NCBI RefSeq assembly: GCF_021729085.1
Contig: NZ_JAJSAR010000002.1
Span: 248,001 to 312,000, forward strand
Origin: Pseudohongiella sp. O18
Lineage (GTDB): Bacteria > Pseudomonadota > Gammaproteobacteria > Pseudomonadales > Pseudohongiellaceae
Direction of reading: 5' to 3'
Length of the DNA stretch: 64,000 nt
The notes under the pieces were generated by a model. It was not told the origin of the DNA and made no database searches. It was given only the letters and a program-made list of their open reading frames with translations. Positions 35,975 to 44,722 of this stretch are shown piece after piece. The translations under genes were made by a program, and so were the position numbers. Each line of letters begins with the position of its first letter. The stretch's first letter is position 1.

Positions 35975-36780
35975 TGGCATCTGGAAACAGCAGTATCACT
36001 AAATTAAGCCGCCGTGCCGCTCTGGCGGTTGGCATTGCCTGTCTGGGCTCAACGCTGGCACATGCACAATCTGCCCAGCAATTGCCGGATGGATTCAGTC
36101 TGTTATCAGAGCTGGCACCGGATATTCAGCAGGATATCCGGTATCGAGGCAACAACAATTTTCTTGGGCGTCCGGTTGCCGGGTACGGCGCCAACGAATG
36201 CGTATTGAGTACTGAAGCTGCCAATGCCCTGGCCGCGATTCAGCCACACCTTGCCGCGCTGGGTTTTGGGCTCAAAGTTTACGATTGCTATCGGCCCCAG
36301 CATGCCGTGGATGACTTTGTTGAATGGGCTCAACTGGTGTTTGATCAACGCATGAAGGCCAGCTATTACCCGGATGTGCCAAAGGCGGAATTATTTTCGC
36401 AGGGCTACATTGCCGAGCGCAGTGGTCATAGCCGCGGCAGCACGGTTGATCTGACGCTGGTGCCGCTGGACAGTGAACAGCCAGAGGTCGATGCACTGGC
36501 CCGCGACTACGATTGCCGGGCACCGGTTGCCGAGCGGGTGCCGGATAACAGTCTGGATATGGGCACAGCCTATGACTGTTTCGATGCCCTGTCGCATACA
36601 TTCAATCCCGCGGTAGGTGATGCGGTGCTGGCGCGCCGTCGCATGCTGGTCAATATCATGAACACCGCAGGATTCGATAATTACGATCAGGAATGGTGGC
36701 ATTTCACCTTGCGGGACGAGCCCTTCCCGGAGCAATATTTCGACTTCGCGTTGCCGCAGCATACTGGCACAGAACAATAA
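35974..36780 (+). CDS. Exported VanX/DdpX-like D-alanyl-D-alanine dipeptidase (M15D)
   Basis: This zinc dipeptidase of about 268 residues is exported (signal near AALAVGIACLGSTLAHAQ). It resembles VanX and DdpX, which split D-Ala-D-Ala. The stabilising Arg is in IRYRGNNNFLGRPV. The zinc ligands lie in ERSGHSRGSTVDLTLVPL (His and Asp) and the catalytic Glu plus last His in EWWHFTL. AAGGAG lies 7 bases before ATG 35974, which decides it over an in-frame TTG at 35971. A periplasmic enzyme would act on released D-Ala-D-Ala for reuse, not give vancomycin resistance; no vanH or vanA lies nearby. Confidence 0.9.
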   Translation: MASGNSSITKLSRRAALAVGIACLGSTLAHAQSAQQLPDGFSLLSELAPDIQQDIRYRGNNNFLGRPVAGYGANECVLSTEAANALAAIQPHLAALGFGLKVYDCYRPQHAVDDFVEWAQLVFDQRMKASYYPDVPKAELFSQGYIAERSGHSRGSTVDLTLVPLDSEQPEVDALARDYDCRAPVAERVPDNSLDMGTAYDCFDALSHTFNPAVGDAVLARRRMLVNIMNTAGFDNYDQEWWHFTLRDEPFPEQYFDFALPQHTGTEQ

Positions 36781-36809
36781 TCAATAACCACAGAATCGGA
36801 CGCAAAGAT

Positions 36810-38093
36810 ATGAATAAACTTATTTCTGCCCTTGGCATTGTCATCACGACCCTGAGCGCACAATCGGCGCTGGCCCAATCGACCTACATCCATGCCGGCA
36901 GCCTGTGGGATGGCAGTGGTGCAGATGCTCGCCAGCAGGTCACACTTATCGTGCAGGACGGACGCATCAACGCCATCGAAAACGGGTACCTGCAGCCGGG
37001 CGCCAATGACACTCTGATTGATCTGTCTGAGCGCACGGTGCTGCCCGGACTCATTGACCTGCATGTGCATATCGAAAGTGAAACCAGCCCGACTCAGGGA
37101 CTTAATCGATTCACCAAAAACCCGGCAGATATTGCCTTCGACGCAGCGGTGAATGCACGCAAGACTTTACGCGCGGGCTTTACAACAATTCGTGAGCTGG
37201 GTGGCAGCGGTGTCAATATCGCTTTGCGCGATGCCATCAATCAGGGCAAAACCGAGGGTCCACGCATCATCACCGTCGGTAAAAGCCTGGCTACTACCGG
37301 TGGTCACGCTGATCCGACCAATGGCTGGCGCGATGACCTGATGGGTCATCCCGGACCGGGAGAAGGTGTGATCAACAGTGCTGAAGATGCCCGTGAAGCG
37401 GTTCGCCAGCAATATAAAAATGGCGCCGATCACATCAAGATTACCGCGACAGGCGGTGTATTGAGCGTGGCGGCCTCAGGTCAGAATCCGCAGTTCATGG
37501 AAGACGAACTGGAAGCGGTGGTTGCCACTGCCCGCGATTACGGTATGCATGTCGCGGCGCACGCGCATGGCAAAGAGGGCATGCTGCGCGCCATTCGGGC
37601 TGGCGTGCATACCATCGAGCACGGCACCTATATGGACGAGGAGGTCATGGCGGCCATGGTTGAGCATGGCACCTGGTATATTCCGACGATTTCGGCGGGT
37701 AAATATGTAGCCGAACAGGCGGAGATTGAGGGGTACTACCATCCGCTGGTGGTGCCAAAAGCACGTGAAATAGGCCCGCTGATTCAGGGCACCTTTGCGC
37801 GTGCTTATGAGTATGGAGTCAATATTGCCTTCGGTACCGATGCCAGTGTGTTCCCGCATGCAACCAATGCCATCGAGTTTCAGTACATGGTCGAGGCGGG
37901 CATGCCTGCCCGCGAAGCACTGTTGAGTGCAACCTCAGTCGCAGCTGGCGTGCTGGGTCTGGAGAATGAGATAGGTACGCTTAAACCCGGTATGAGCGCC
38001 GACCTGATTGCGGTCGATGGCGACCCGCTCAGCGACGTGACTGTGCTGCAGCAGGTCGACTGGGTCATGAAACAGGGTCAGGTCTACGACTGA
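36810..38093 (+). CDS. Exported prolidase-like amidohydrolase
   Basis: This 427-residue hydrolase has a Sec signal (NKLISALGIVITTLSAQSAL, cut near AQ) and an amidohydrolase barrel of the COG1228 type, which includes Xaa-Pro dipeptidases. Metal residues look complete: the HxH in GLIDLHVHIESE, the bridging Lys in DHIKITATGGVLS, His in HVAAHAHGKEGML and in HTIEHGTYMD, and the Asp in IAFGTDASVFPH. The flanking beta-sandwich is present at both ends. It follows the dipeptidase gene by 29 bases and probably shares its transcript. It faces the DUF885 gene with a 15-base gap. Confidence 0.91.
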   Translation: MNKLISALGIVITTLSAQSALAQSTYIHAGSLWDGSGADARQQVTLIVQDGRINAIENGYLQPGANDTLIDLSERTVLPGLIDLHVHIESETSPTQGLNRFTKNPADIAFDAAVNARKTLRAGFTTIRELGGSGVNIALRDAINQGKTEGPRIITVGKSLATTGGHADPTNGWRDDLMGHPGPGEGVINSAEDAREAVRQQYKNGADHIKITATGGVLSVAASGQNPQFMEDELEAVVATARDYGMHVAAHAHGKEGMLRAIRAGVHTIEHGTYMDEEVMAAMVEHGTWYIPTISAGKYVAEQAEIEGYYHPLVVPKAREIGPLIQGTFARAYEYGVNIAFGTDASVFPHATNAIEFQYMVEAGMPAREALLSATSVAAGVLGLENEIGTLKPGMSADLIAVDGDPLSDVTVLQQVDWVMKQGQVYD

Positions 38094-38108
38094 CCTTGCG
38101 TGCGCCGG

Positions 38109-39854
38109 TCATTCTTCCATCAGTTCAATGATGGCAGGGACCGGCGCATTGCCGTAACTCAAAAATTCGTTGTGGAATGCCTTCAGATCAAAGTCGTCAC
38201 CCTGACGCTCCTTGACGCGTTCACGATAATCGTAAATCTCAGCATAACCAGTAAAGTAAGAGGTCAACTGAACCTGTGACAGCCGGATACGGCGCCATTT
38301 GTTCTCTGCTTCAGTCTGCTCCTGGAAAGCCTCATTCAGCATCATGTCCATGGCTTCGTCTTCAGTCATGCCCAGTACATGCACGGCATAATCCATGATG
38401 GCATTGGTGACGACGCGCAGGTTCCATTTGCCGTACATCAGCCACATCTCCGGCTCCTGATTGCCCCAGCCTTCCTCCAGCATCATGCGCTCGGAATACA
38501 CGGCCCAGCCTTCAATCATGGCGCCGTTGCGCAGCAGGCTTTTGATCAGGCCGGACGACTTGTTACCGTGCACGAGCTGCGTGTAATGCCCTGGCACAGC
38601 TTCGTGAATGTTCAGAATCTGCAGCACCCAGTGGTTGTATTCACGCAGATAGCTTGCCGCCTGTTCTTCGGTGTAACCATCCAGTGGCGTGACGTTGTAA
38701 TAAGTGTCTGCGGTCGGATTGAATGGACCCGGCGCACTGACAGAGGCGCCGGCACCACTTCCGCGCATGTACTCCGGTGTCTCCCGCACAACCAGGGGAC
38801 GGCTGGGATCCTGATCCAGCAGGTCGTTCTCGGCCACAAACGCGGTCAGTTCCGGGATTTGCCGACGGATTTCCGCAAAGAACTCGTCTCTGGCGACATG
38901 CCGGTCAGATAGCAGATCAACGAGCATGCCTATGCGCTGCAATCTGTCGTCAGGCATTGCCGTATCGGGGAAGTAGCCTGGCCAAAGCTCGCGTGTGATC
39001 GCGTCCATGTCGTTATGCAGTCGCTCTTTTTCTGCGAGGGCCCGCTCGTACATTTCCCGCGCGGTGAAACCGGATTGTATATCGTAGCGAAATTTTTCTT
39101 CGTAAAGCTCGGCGCCGATGCGAAAGCCGCGCGCCTGCGGGTTGTCTGTCAGTAATTGCTGCAGCTGTTCCAGTTCGGTAATGAAGCCGTCCACCGTTTC
39201 CAGCGCCTGCACCCGAAGCTGTTCAAATCTGTCTTTTTCAGCCTGTTCCAGATTGGCTGCCATGACGCGCTCACGCAGTGACTCACCCAGCAGATTGCGG
39301 GTGCCCTGATTCTGCGTAATAGCCAGTTCGGTGTGGGGCAGCGTCGGATCACTGATATTGGCGCGGGCTGCCCTGTAGTACTCGGGCACCTGCTCCAGTC
39401 GCGCCATTATCGTACGCAGACGCTCCTCTTCCGGGGCGTATGGCGTCGTGAGTATCACGCCGATCGGACCCGCAACATTGTAGCTGGAGGGATCCCATTG
39501 CCAGTCACGAAACGCTGTCAGATACCACTGCATTGACTCCAGTTCATTGCGCAGCAGAGCCTGGTCAATGCGCTCGGAGGCGGTCAGTGTATCCACAGGG
39601 TACTCCGCCAGCTGCGCCAGTGCCTGTTCAGCAAAAGCCACGTCATCGGCGAAGCGCGCAGGCGTCGGCAATGTCACCAGATGCGCATTGTCGTAGCGCC
39701 CGGCGTACAGAGCCCATTCTGGGTTGCGCTCCAGCATTTCCATCATTAAAGACTCGCTGAATTGGCTGAATGACGCATTGTCAGCGTCACCGGGTTGCGC
39801 GACGCTCAGTGCACTGTATGCCAGCAGGATTGCAGCCAGGGTAATGGAACGCAT
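38109..39854 (-). CDS. Exported DUF885 metallopeptidase-like protein
   Basis: This protein of about 581 residues has a Sec signal (RSITLAAILLAYSALSVAQ) and belongs to the DUF885 family. Members carry a HExxPGH-like motif, here NIHEAVPGHYTQLVHG near residue 415, and look like M32-type carboxypeptidases. Glu in GWAVYSERMMLEEG downstream would be the third ligand. The substrate is not known but is likely a peptide. GGAG lies 8 bases before ATG 39854. The frame continues upstream to 39992, but that would place 46 extra residues before the signal peptide. Confidence 0.88.
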   Translation of the reverse strand: MRSITLAAILLAYSALSVAQPGDADNASFSQFSESLMMEMLERNPEWALYAGRYDNAHLVTLPTPARFADDVAFAEQALAQLAEYPVDTLTASERIDQALLRNELESMQWYLTAFRDWQWDPSSYNVAGPIGVILTTPYAPEEERLRTIMARLEQVPEYYRAARANISDPTLPHTELAITQNQGTRNLLGESLRERVMAANLEQAEKDRFEQLRVQALETVDGFITELEQLQQLLTDNPQARGFRIGAELYEEKFRYDIQSGFTAREMYERALAEKERLHNDMDAITRELWPGYFPDTAMPDDRLQRIGMLVDLLSDRHVARDEFFAEIRRQIPELTAFVAENDLLDQDPSRPLVVRETPEYMRGSGAGASVSAPGPFNPTADTYYNVTPLDGYTEEQAASYLREYNHWVLQILNIHEAVPGHYTQLVHGNKSSGLIKSLLRNGAMIEGWAVYSERMMLEEGWGNQEPEMWLMYGKWNLRVVTNAIMDYAVHVLGMTEDEAMDMMLNEAFQEQTEAENKWRRIRLSQVQLTSYFTGYAEIYDYRERVKERQGDDFDLKAFHNEFLSYGNAPVPAIIELMEE

Positions 39855-40001
39855 AAGGAAGTCTCCGTAGGCCAGAAGTCGAGAGTCGATGGATTCCGAG
39901 CATAACACAACAGTATGAATCACGGACGCTGTCGCATCAGGTGATGCAATTGAGGACAATGATTTTCCAGCTTCGTATAGGACTGCCCGCATGTTTTGGT
40001 T

Positions 40002-40298
40002 ATGATCAAAGCCATGAGCACTCGCGCACCTGACAGCAAACCCCGCGAATCAGCCCGGCGCGAGCCCACGCTGGATGGGCGGCGAATTGGCCTGAGCGAA
40101 CTGAACCTTGGTGTTGAACCGAAGCGAGGTCGATGGCAGCGATGGCTGTACGCGTTCTCGCAGTTTCTGGCGGGTATGTACACCGGTGAAAGCTGTGCGG
40201 GAACGCCGCACAGCGAGCGCAGCACTTTCCGTCGTGATAAAGACAATGCACAGGCAGAGCCTGAGTCTGAAGACTCCGCCCGCGACAAACGACTCTGA
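40002..40298 (+). CDS. Small basic hypothetical protein
   Basis: A 98-residue frame (or 94 from ATG 40014) fills part of the 528-base gap between the DUF885 gene and the tandem amidohydrolase. The product is basic and polar at both ends with a short hydrophobic core (RWQRWLYAFSQFLAGMYTG). I recognise no family, and no Shine-Dalgarno sequence precedes either ATG. Residue composition is more protein-like than the opposing frame at 39920-40318, which is rich in S, R, C and H. The remaining gap sequence shows nothing I can name. Confidence 0.4.
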   Translation: MIKAMSTRAPDSKPRESARREPTLDGRRIGLSELNLGVEPKRGRWQRWLYAFSQFLAGMYTGESCAGTPHSERSTFRRDKDNAQAEPESEDSARDKRL

Positions 40299-40382
40299 TA
40301 TCCGAACGACGCAGTCAATAAACTGATTTAACAGTGATTTTTTACAAGCGCGGAATAAGCAGAACAACAGGAGCACATCAAA

Positions 40383-43289
40383 ATGAGTCTTACGATACTG
40401 GTACGGGCGCTGGGACTTGCGGCGTTATGCCTGACGGTGACAAGTGTCGCTCAGGAAACCGCCACCCCCAATGGCGTGGTCGATAATCGACGATCCGCCA
40501 TCGCCTTGAGCGGGGTGACAGTGTATGTGGGCGAGGGTGAGTACCGACCGGATGCGGCAGTGCTGATACGTGATGGCTCCATCGTTGAAGTCACCAGCGA
40601 AGATGACATACCGGAAGACTATTTTGTGATGCCACTGCCCGGTCGCTACGTCTATCCCGGGTTTATCGACCTGTACAGTGGTTATGGTTTGCCAGCGCCG
40701 GCTCGGCCAGCCGGAGGTGGCGGTGCCGAAGTGGTTGAATCCGGCCCCCGTGCGCTGAATGTCAACGATGCCATCAAATCGCACTACCGAGCAGTCATGG
40801 CGTTCGAACCGGCACGTGACGACCAGATTCCGCTGCGCCGGCAGGGGTTCACGACGGTAGCCAGCTTTATGGCCGATGGCATTGCCCGTGGTACTTCCGT
40901 TCTGGTCAATCTAGACCACAGTAACGCCAATGAAGCGGTGCTCGCGTCTGATGTGGCGGCCTACTACTCACTGGATAAAGGCAGCTCCAGGCAGACCGTA
41001 CCCGTCTCGCTGATGGGTGCCATAGCACTGCTGCGTCAAACTTACCTGGATGCTGAGTGGTACGCTCAGCATGATCCACGCCCATTCGCCGATGAGTCAC
41101 TGGAGGGCTGGTTGCGCACGCAGTCGCTGCCACAGATCATGGAAGTGGACGACTGGCACCAGGCACTGGCCGTGCACCGTGTTGCTGAAGAATTTTCCAC
41201 CCGATATATCCTTAAGGTAGGCACTGACGCCTATCAGCAGGCTGCCCGACTGGCAGCCACCGGGGCACCGCTTATTGTCTCTGTCGACTATCCGGAAACA
41301 CCGGAGGTCGCCGATCCTTTTACAGCCGACGATGTGTCATTCACAGAGCTCAAGCACTGGGAGCTGGCACCCTACAATCTGCGCCTGCTGCACGAGCAGG
41401 GCATACAGATGGCCATTACCCGCGCCGGATCCGGTGATGAATTTATTGCCAATCTGCGCAAAGCGGTGAATGCCGGACTGCCGGAGGCGGCGGCCATTGC
41501 GGCGCTGACCAGCGTTCCTGCGGCACTTATCGGTGAACAGCAACGGCTTGGCCACATCGGCGCTGGCGCGCTGGCCAATCTTGTTGTCAGCGATGGGCCG
41601 TTGTTCGACACGGATACCCGTCTGCTTGAGACCTGGGTAGCCGGCTCGCGCTATGTGGTATCCGAGCCATTGACTGAACAGGAAGGCCGATATCAACTGG
41701 CAACGCAGACTGCGACGGTGGATCTGGCGCTGCGTCTGGCTGATGGCCGTCTTCGCACACAGGTGCTGGACGGCGGCAGCGACACAGCTCTTGAAGGAGC
41801 AAGCGCCAGCGTGACGATTGCACAGGATCTCATTAATCTGACGCTGCGCATGCCCGGTGAAGCGCAGACCCTGCGTCTGAGTGGCTGGCCGACCGAGGAT
41901 GGCTGGGAAGGCAGCGGCTGGACGCTGGCGCGAACCGGAGAATTACCAGCCGGCGAGGAGGCAGATGCTGAAGACGAAGCAGAGATGTCGACAGAGCTGC
42001 CTTCGCCGGTCATCTACCCTTTTGCTGCCTATGGCAGTGAGACATTGCCGACGCAACAGGCAACGCTGATACGTGGTGCGACAGTCTGGACCAACGAAGA
42101 TGCCGGCACGCTGGTAACGGATGTATTGCTGCGTGATGGAAGCATCGCGGCCGTGGGTGACAATCTGCAGGCCGGTGATGCGGTAGTAGTTGATGGATCC
42201 GGCATGCACCTGACGCCCGGCATTATTGATGAGCATACTCACATCGCGTTGTTTGGTATCAACGAAGTGGCGACTAACTCAAGTATGGTGCGCATGACAG
42301 ACGTCGTGGACTCCCAGGATGTAAACATCTATCGCAATCTGGCCGGCGGGGTAGTGGCGGCTCAGCAGCTGCACGGCTCAGCGAATCCCATCGGCGGTCA
42401 GTCCTCATTGATCAAAATGCGCTGGGGAGGAACACCTGAAGAATTACGGATTGAGGATGCTCCAGGATTTATAAAGTTCGCACTGGGTGAGAACGTCAAA
42501 CGCAGCACCAACCCTGCGTCCATTCGTTACCCGCAGACCCGCATGGGAGTGGAACAGGTTTTTGCCAATGCCTTCAGCCAGGCGCGTGAGTATGAATCGC
42601 GCTGGCAACAGTGGAACTCTCTGTCCAACAGCGCACGTCGGGATGCGATCCGACCTCGCCGCGATCTGGTTGATGAAACCATGCTGGAAGTATTAAACGG
42701 CGAACGTTACGTGACGGCTCACTCTTATGTGCAGTCGGAAATCAACATGCTGATTCATATTGCGGACAGTTTTGATTTCACCATTAATACCTTCACGCAC
42801 ATTCTGGAAGGTTACAAAGTCGCCGACAAGATGGCTGCGCATGGTGCCGGAGGTTCCACTTTCTCGGACTGGTGGGCCTACAAGTGGGAAGTGCGTTATG
42901 CGATTCCCTACAATGCCGCACTGATGCAGCAGGCCGGTGTTGTTGTGGCACTGAATTCGGACGATGCCGAAATGTCCCGGCGCCTGAATCAGGAGGCCGG
43001 CAAGATGGTCAAGTATGGCGGTGTCAGTGAGTCTGATGCATTAAAGATGATTACGTTGAACCCAGCCAGGCTGCTTCATCTGGATGATCGGATGGGCAGT
43101 ATCCGCGTAGGCAAGGATGCCGATGTTGTGTTGTGGGATCAGCATCCATTGTCCGTCTACGCGCAGGCGCAGACTACCTGGGTTGATGGCATCCCGTATT
43201 TCGACCGCGAACGTGACCGCGAGCTGCGTCAGTACATGGCCAGCGAACGAGAGCGCATCATCAATGTCATCTTGAGTGAACAGGAGTAA
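40383..43289 (+). CDS. Exported tandem amidohydrolase, N-terminal half degenerate
   Basis: This 968-residue protein (signal LGLAALCLTVTSVAQ) contains two amidohydrolase units in a row. The C-terminal unit (about residue 560 onward) has the metal HxH as H618 and H620 (GIIDEHTHIALFG), FTHILEGYK and the final Asp in ALNSDDAEMS. The N-terminal unit has the same framing, RYVYPGFIDLYSGYG, but LYSGYG at 97-102 replaces the HxH and the C-terminal Asp is missing (AITRAGSGDEF), so it should not bind metal there. The dead half may be structural or regulatory. GGAG lies 9 bases before the ATG. A second protein without HxH is encoded 4 bases downstream. Confidence 0.88.
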   Translation: MSLTILVRALGLAALCLTVTSVAQETATPNGVVDNRRSAIALSGVTVYVGEGEYRPDAAVLIRDGSIVEVTSEDDIPEDYFVMPLPGRYVYPGFIDLYSGYGLPAPARPAGGGGAEVVESGPRALNVNDAIKSHYRAVMAFEPARDDQIPLRRQGFTTVASFMADGIARGTSVLVNLDHSNANEAVLASDVAAYYSLDKGSSRQTVPVSLMGAIALLRQTYLDAEWYAQHDPRPFADESLEGWLRTQSLPQIMEVDDWHQALAVHRVAEEFSTRYILKVGTDAYQQAARLAATGAPLIVSVDYPETPEVADPFTADDVSFTELKHWELAPYNLRLLHEQGIQMAITRAGSGDEFIANLRKAVNAGLPEAAAIAALTSVPAALIGEQQRLGHIGAGALANLVVSDGPLFDTDTRLLETWVAGSRYVVSEPLTEQEGRYQLATQTATVDLALRLADGRLRTQVLDGGSDTALEGASASVTIAQDLINLTLRMPGEAQTLRLSGWPTEDGWEGSGWTLARTGELPAGEEADAEDEAEMSTELPSPVIYPFAAYGSETLPTQQATLIRGATVWTNEDAGTLVTDVLLRDGSIAAVGDNLQAGDAVVVDGSGMHLTPGIIDEHTHIALFGINEVATNSSMVRMTDVVDSQDVNIYRNLAGGVVAAQQLHGSANPIGGQSSLIKMRWGGTPEELRIEDAPGFIKFALGENVKRSTNPASIRYPQTRMGVEQVFANAFSQAREYESRWQQWNSLSNSARRDAIRPRRDLVDETMLEVLNGERYVTAHSYVQSEINMLIHIADSFDFTINTFTHILEGYKVADKMAAHGAGGSTFSDWWAYKWEVRYAIPYNAALMQQAGVVVALNSDDAEMSRRLNQEAGKMVKYGGVSESDALKMITLNPARLLHLDDRMGSIRVGKDADVVLWDQHPLSVYAQAQTTWVDGIPYFDRERDRELRQYMASERERIINVILSEQE

Positions 43290-43293
43290 TCGC

Positions 43294-44601
43294 ATGAAAA
43301 TCATAAACAGAGTAGTGCGCGTTGTACCTGTTGTGCTGGCCGTTTCAATGCTGCAGGCGATTGTTCCGCGGCCGGCTCCGGACCAGTCAGAGCCCATAGC
43401 CATCACCGGTGCTGTCATACATGTGGGAGATGGCACGGTGATCGAGGACGGCGTACTAGCCTTTGACCAGGGAGTCATCACCTACGTTGGTACTGACGCC
43501 AACAGTCCGGCATTTTTTAATCACCAGGTGATAGATGTGGAGGGGCGTCATATTTATCCCGGCTTTATTTTGCCTAACACGTCTCTGGGCCTGTCCGAGG
43601 TCAGCAATATCCGGGCAACCAATGATGTGGTGGAAACAGGGGATATCAATGCCAGCGTTCGTTCGGCAATTGCTTACAACACCGACTCAGAGTTGATTCC
43701 GACATTTCGTTTTAATGGCATCCTGACTGCACAGATTACGCCACAGGGTGGTCTGATTTCAGGCAGTTCCAGCGTAATGAAACTTGATGGCTGGAACTGG
43801 GAGGACACATTGCTCTCTGCTGACGGCGCCATGCATATGCACTGGCCCGCACGAACCCGGCGTCAGCGTAATGAAATCTCCGGTCAGTTCGAGACCGTGG
43901 ACAACGAAGACTACGCCAATCAGGTGCAAGTGTTGCACGCACTGTTTCAGGATGCGATCACCTACACAGGTTCGCCGGTGAATCTGAATCTGGCCGCCAT
44001 GCAGAATGTTCTGTCTGGCGAGGCGAAACTGTTCATTCACGCCAACGACGCACGTGACATCGTCAACAGTGTTCAATTCGCCAGGGACTACGAAGTGCCA
44101 GAAATTGTCATCGTTGGTGGCCGCGATGCCATGAAGGTCAAGGATCTGTTGCTGCAGGAATCGGTGGCAGTGATCTACGAATCAGTACATGGTTTGCCCG
44201 CGCAGTCCTGGTACGACGTTGACGAGCCTTTCAAGGTCCCATTCCAATTGCACGACGCCGGTATTCTGGTGGGTATTGGTGGTGGCGAGACAGCTCTGGA
44301 TTCGCAGCGCAACCTGCCTTTCTTTGCCGGAACCGCCGCCAGCTATGGGTTGGACAGGGAAACCGCACTGGCCATGATCACGGAGCACAATGCGCGAATT
44401 CTTGATGTAGATGACCGCGTGGGCACGCTGGTCGTGGGCAAAGATGCAACGTTTTTCATCGCGGCTGGTGACGCGCTGGATATGCGCACCAATCAGCTTG
44501 ATGAGGCCTTTATTCAGGGCAGGTTACTGGAGCTGCAGGGCATGCAGCAGGAGCTGTACGAGCGGTTCTACGAACGCTACGCAGGTCAGCCTATCGAGTA
44601 A
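43294..44601 (+). CDS. Amidohydrolase-like protein lacking the HxH metal site
   Basis: This 435-residue protein has the amidohydrolase framing: an N-terminal beta-sandwich (AITGAVIHVGDG), RHIYPGFILPNTSLGLSE where an active enzyme would have HxH, and the typical end DRVGTLVVGKDATFFIAAG. ILPNTSLG replaces the metal site, so it is probably not a standard hydrolase. The N-terminus is hydrophobic (VVRVVPVVLAVSMLQAI) and should be a signal or anchor. AGGAG lies 7 bases before ATG 43294. It starts 4 bases after the tandem protein, whose N-terminal half it resembles in its altered site, so the two are likely partners. Confidence 0.82.
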   Translation: MKIINRVVRVVPVVLAVSMLQAIVPRPAPDQSEPIAITGAVIHVGDGTVIEDGVLAFDQGVITYVGTDANSPAFFNHQVIDVEGRHIYPGFILPNTSLGLSEVSNIRATNDVVETGDINASVRSAIAYNTDSELIPTFRFNGILTAQITPQGGLISGSSSVMKLDGWNWEDTLLSADGAMHMHWPARTRRQRNEISGQFETVDNEDYANQVQVLHALFQDAITYTGSPVNLNLAAMQNVLSGEAKLFIHANDARDIVNSVQFARDYEVPEIVIVGGRDAMKVKDLLLQESVAVIYESVHGLPAQSWYDVDEPFKVPFQLHDAGILVGIGGGETALDSQRNLPFFAGTAASYGLDRETALAMITEHNARILDVDDRVGTLVVGKDATFFIAAGDALDMRTNQLDEAFIQGRLLELQGMQQELYERFYERYAGQPIE

Positions 44602-44722
44602 TCAGTGGTTCATCGGTGCAGCAAGAGAGGCGCAGTCTCCACGCTGCACGGAATAATTGATCAGGACAGGCCGTCAACAGATTAGCGTCTGAAGGAAGGG
44701 CGTGGCTCCATGGAGGTAGCGG

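Noticed and set aside
35974-36780. Vancomycin-resistance vanX
   Set aside because: No vanH or vanA ligase is nearby, and the protein is exported, unlike VanX. A periplasmic dipeptidase for reuse of wall fragments is more likely.
39920-40318. Leftward 132-residue open frame in the DUF885/amidohydrolase gap
   Set aside because: Its composition is rich in S, R, C and H, typical of antisense frames, and it has no ribosome site. The rightward frame looks better but is also uncertain.
44616-44649. Hairpin GTGCAGC/GCTGCAC after the second amidohydrolase-like gene
   Set aside because: The arms are only 7 bases with a 20-base loop and there is no T tract, so it is too weak to call a terminator.
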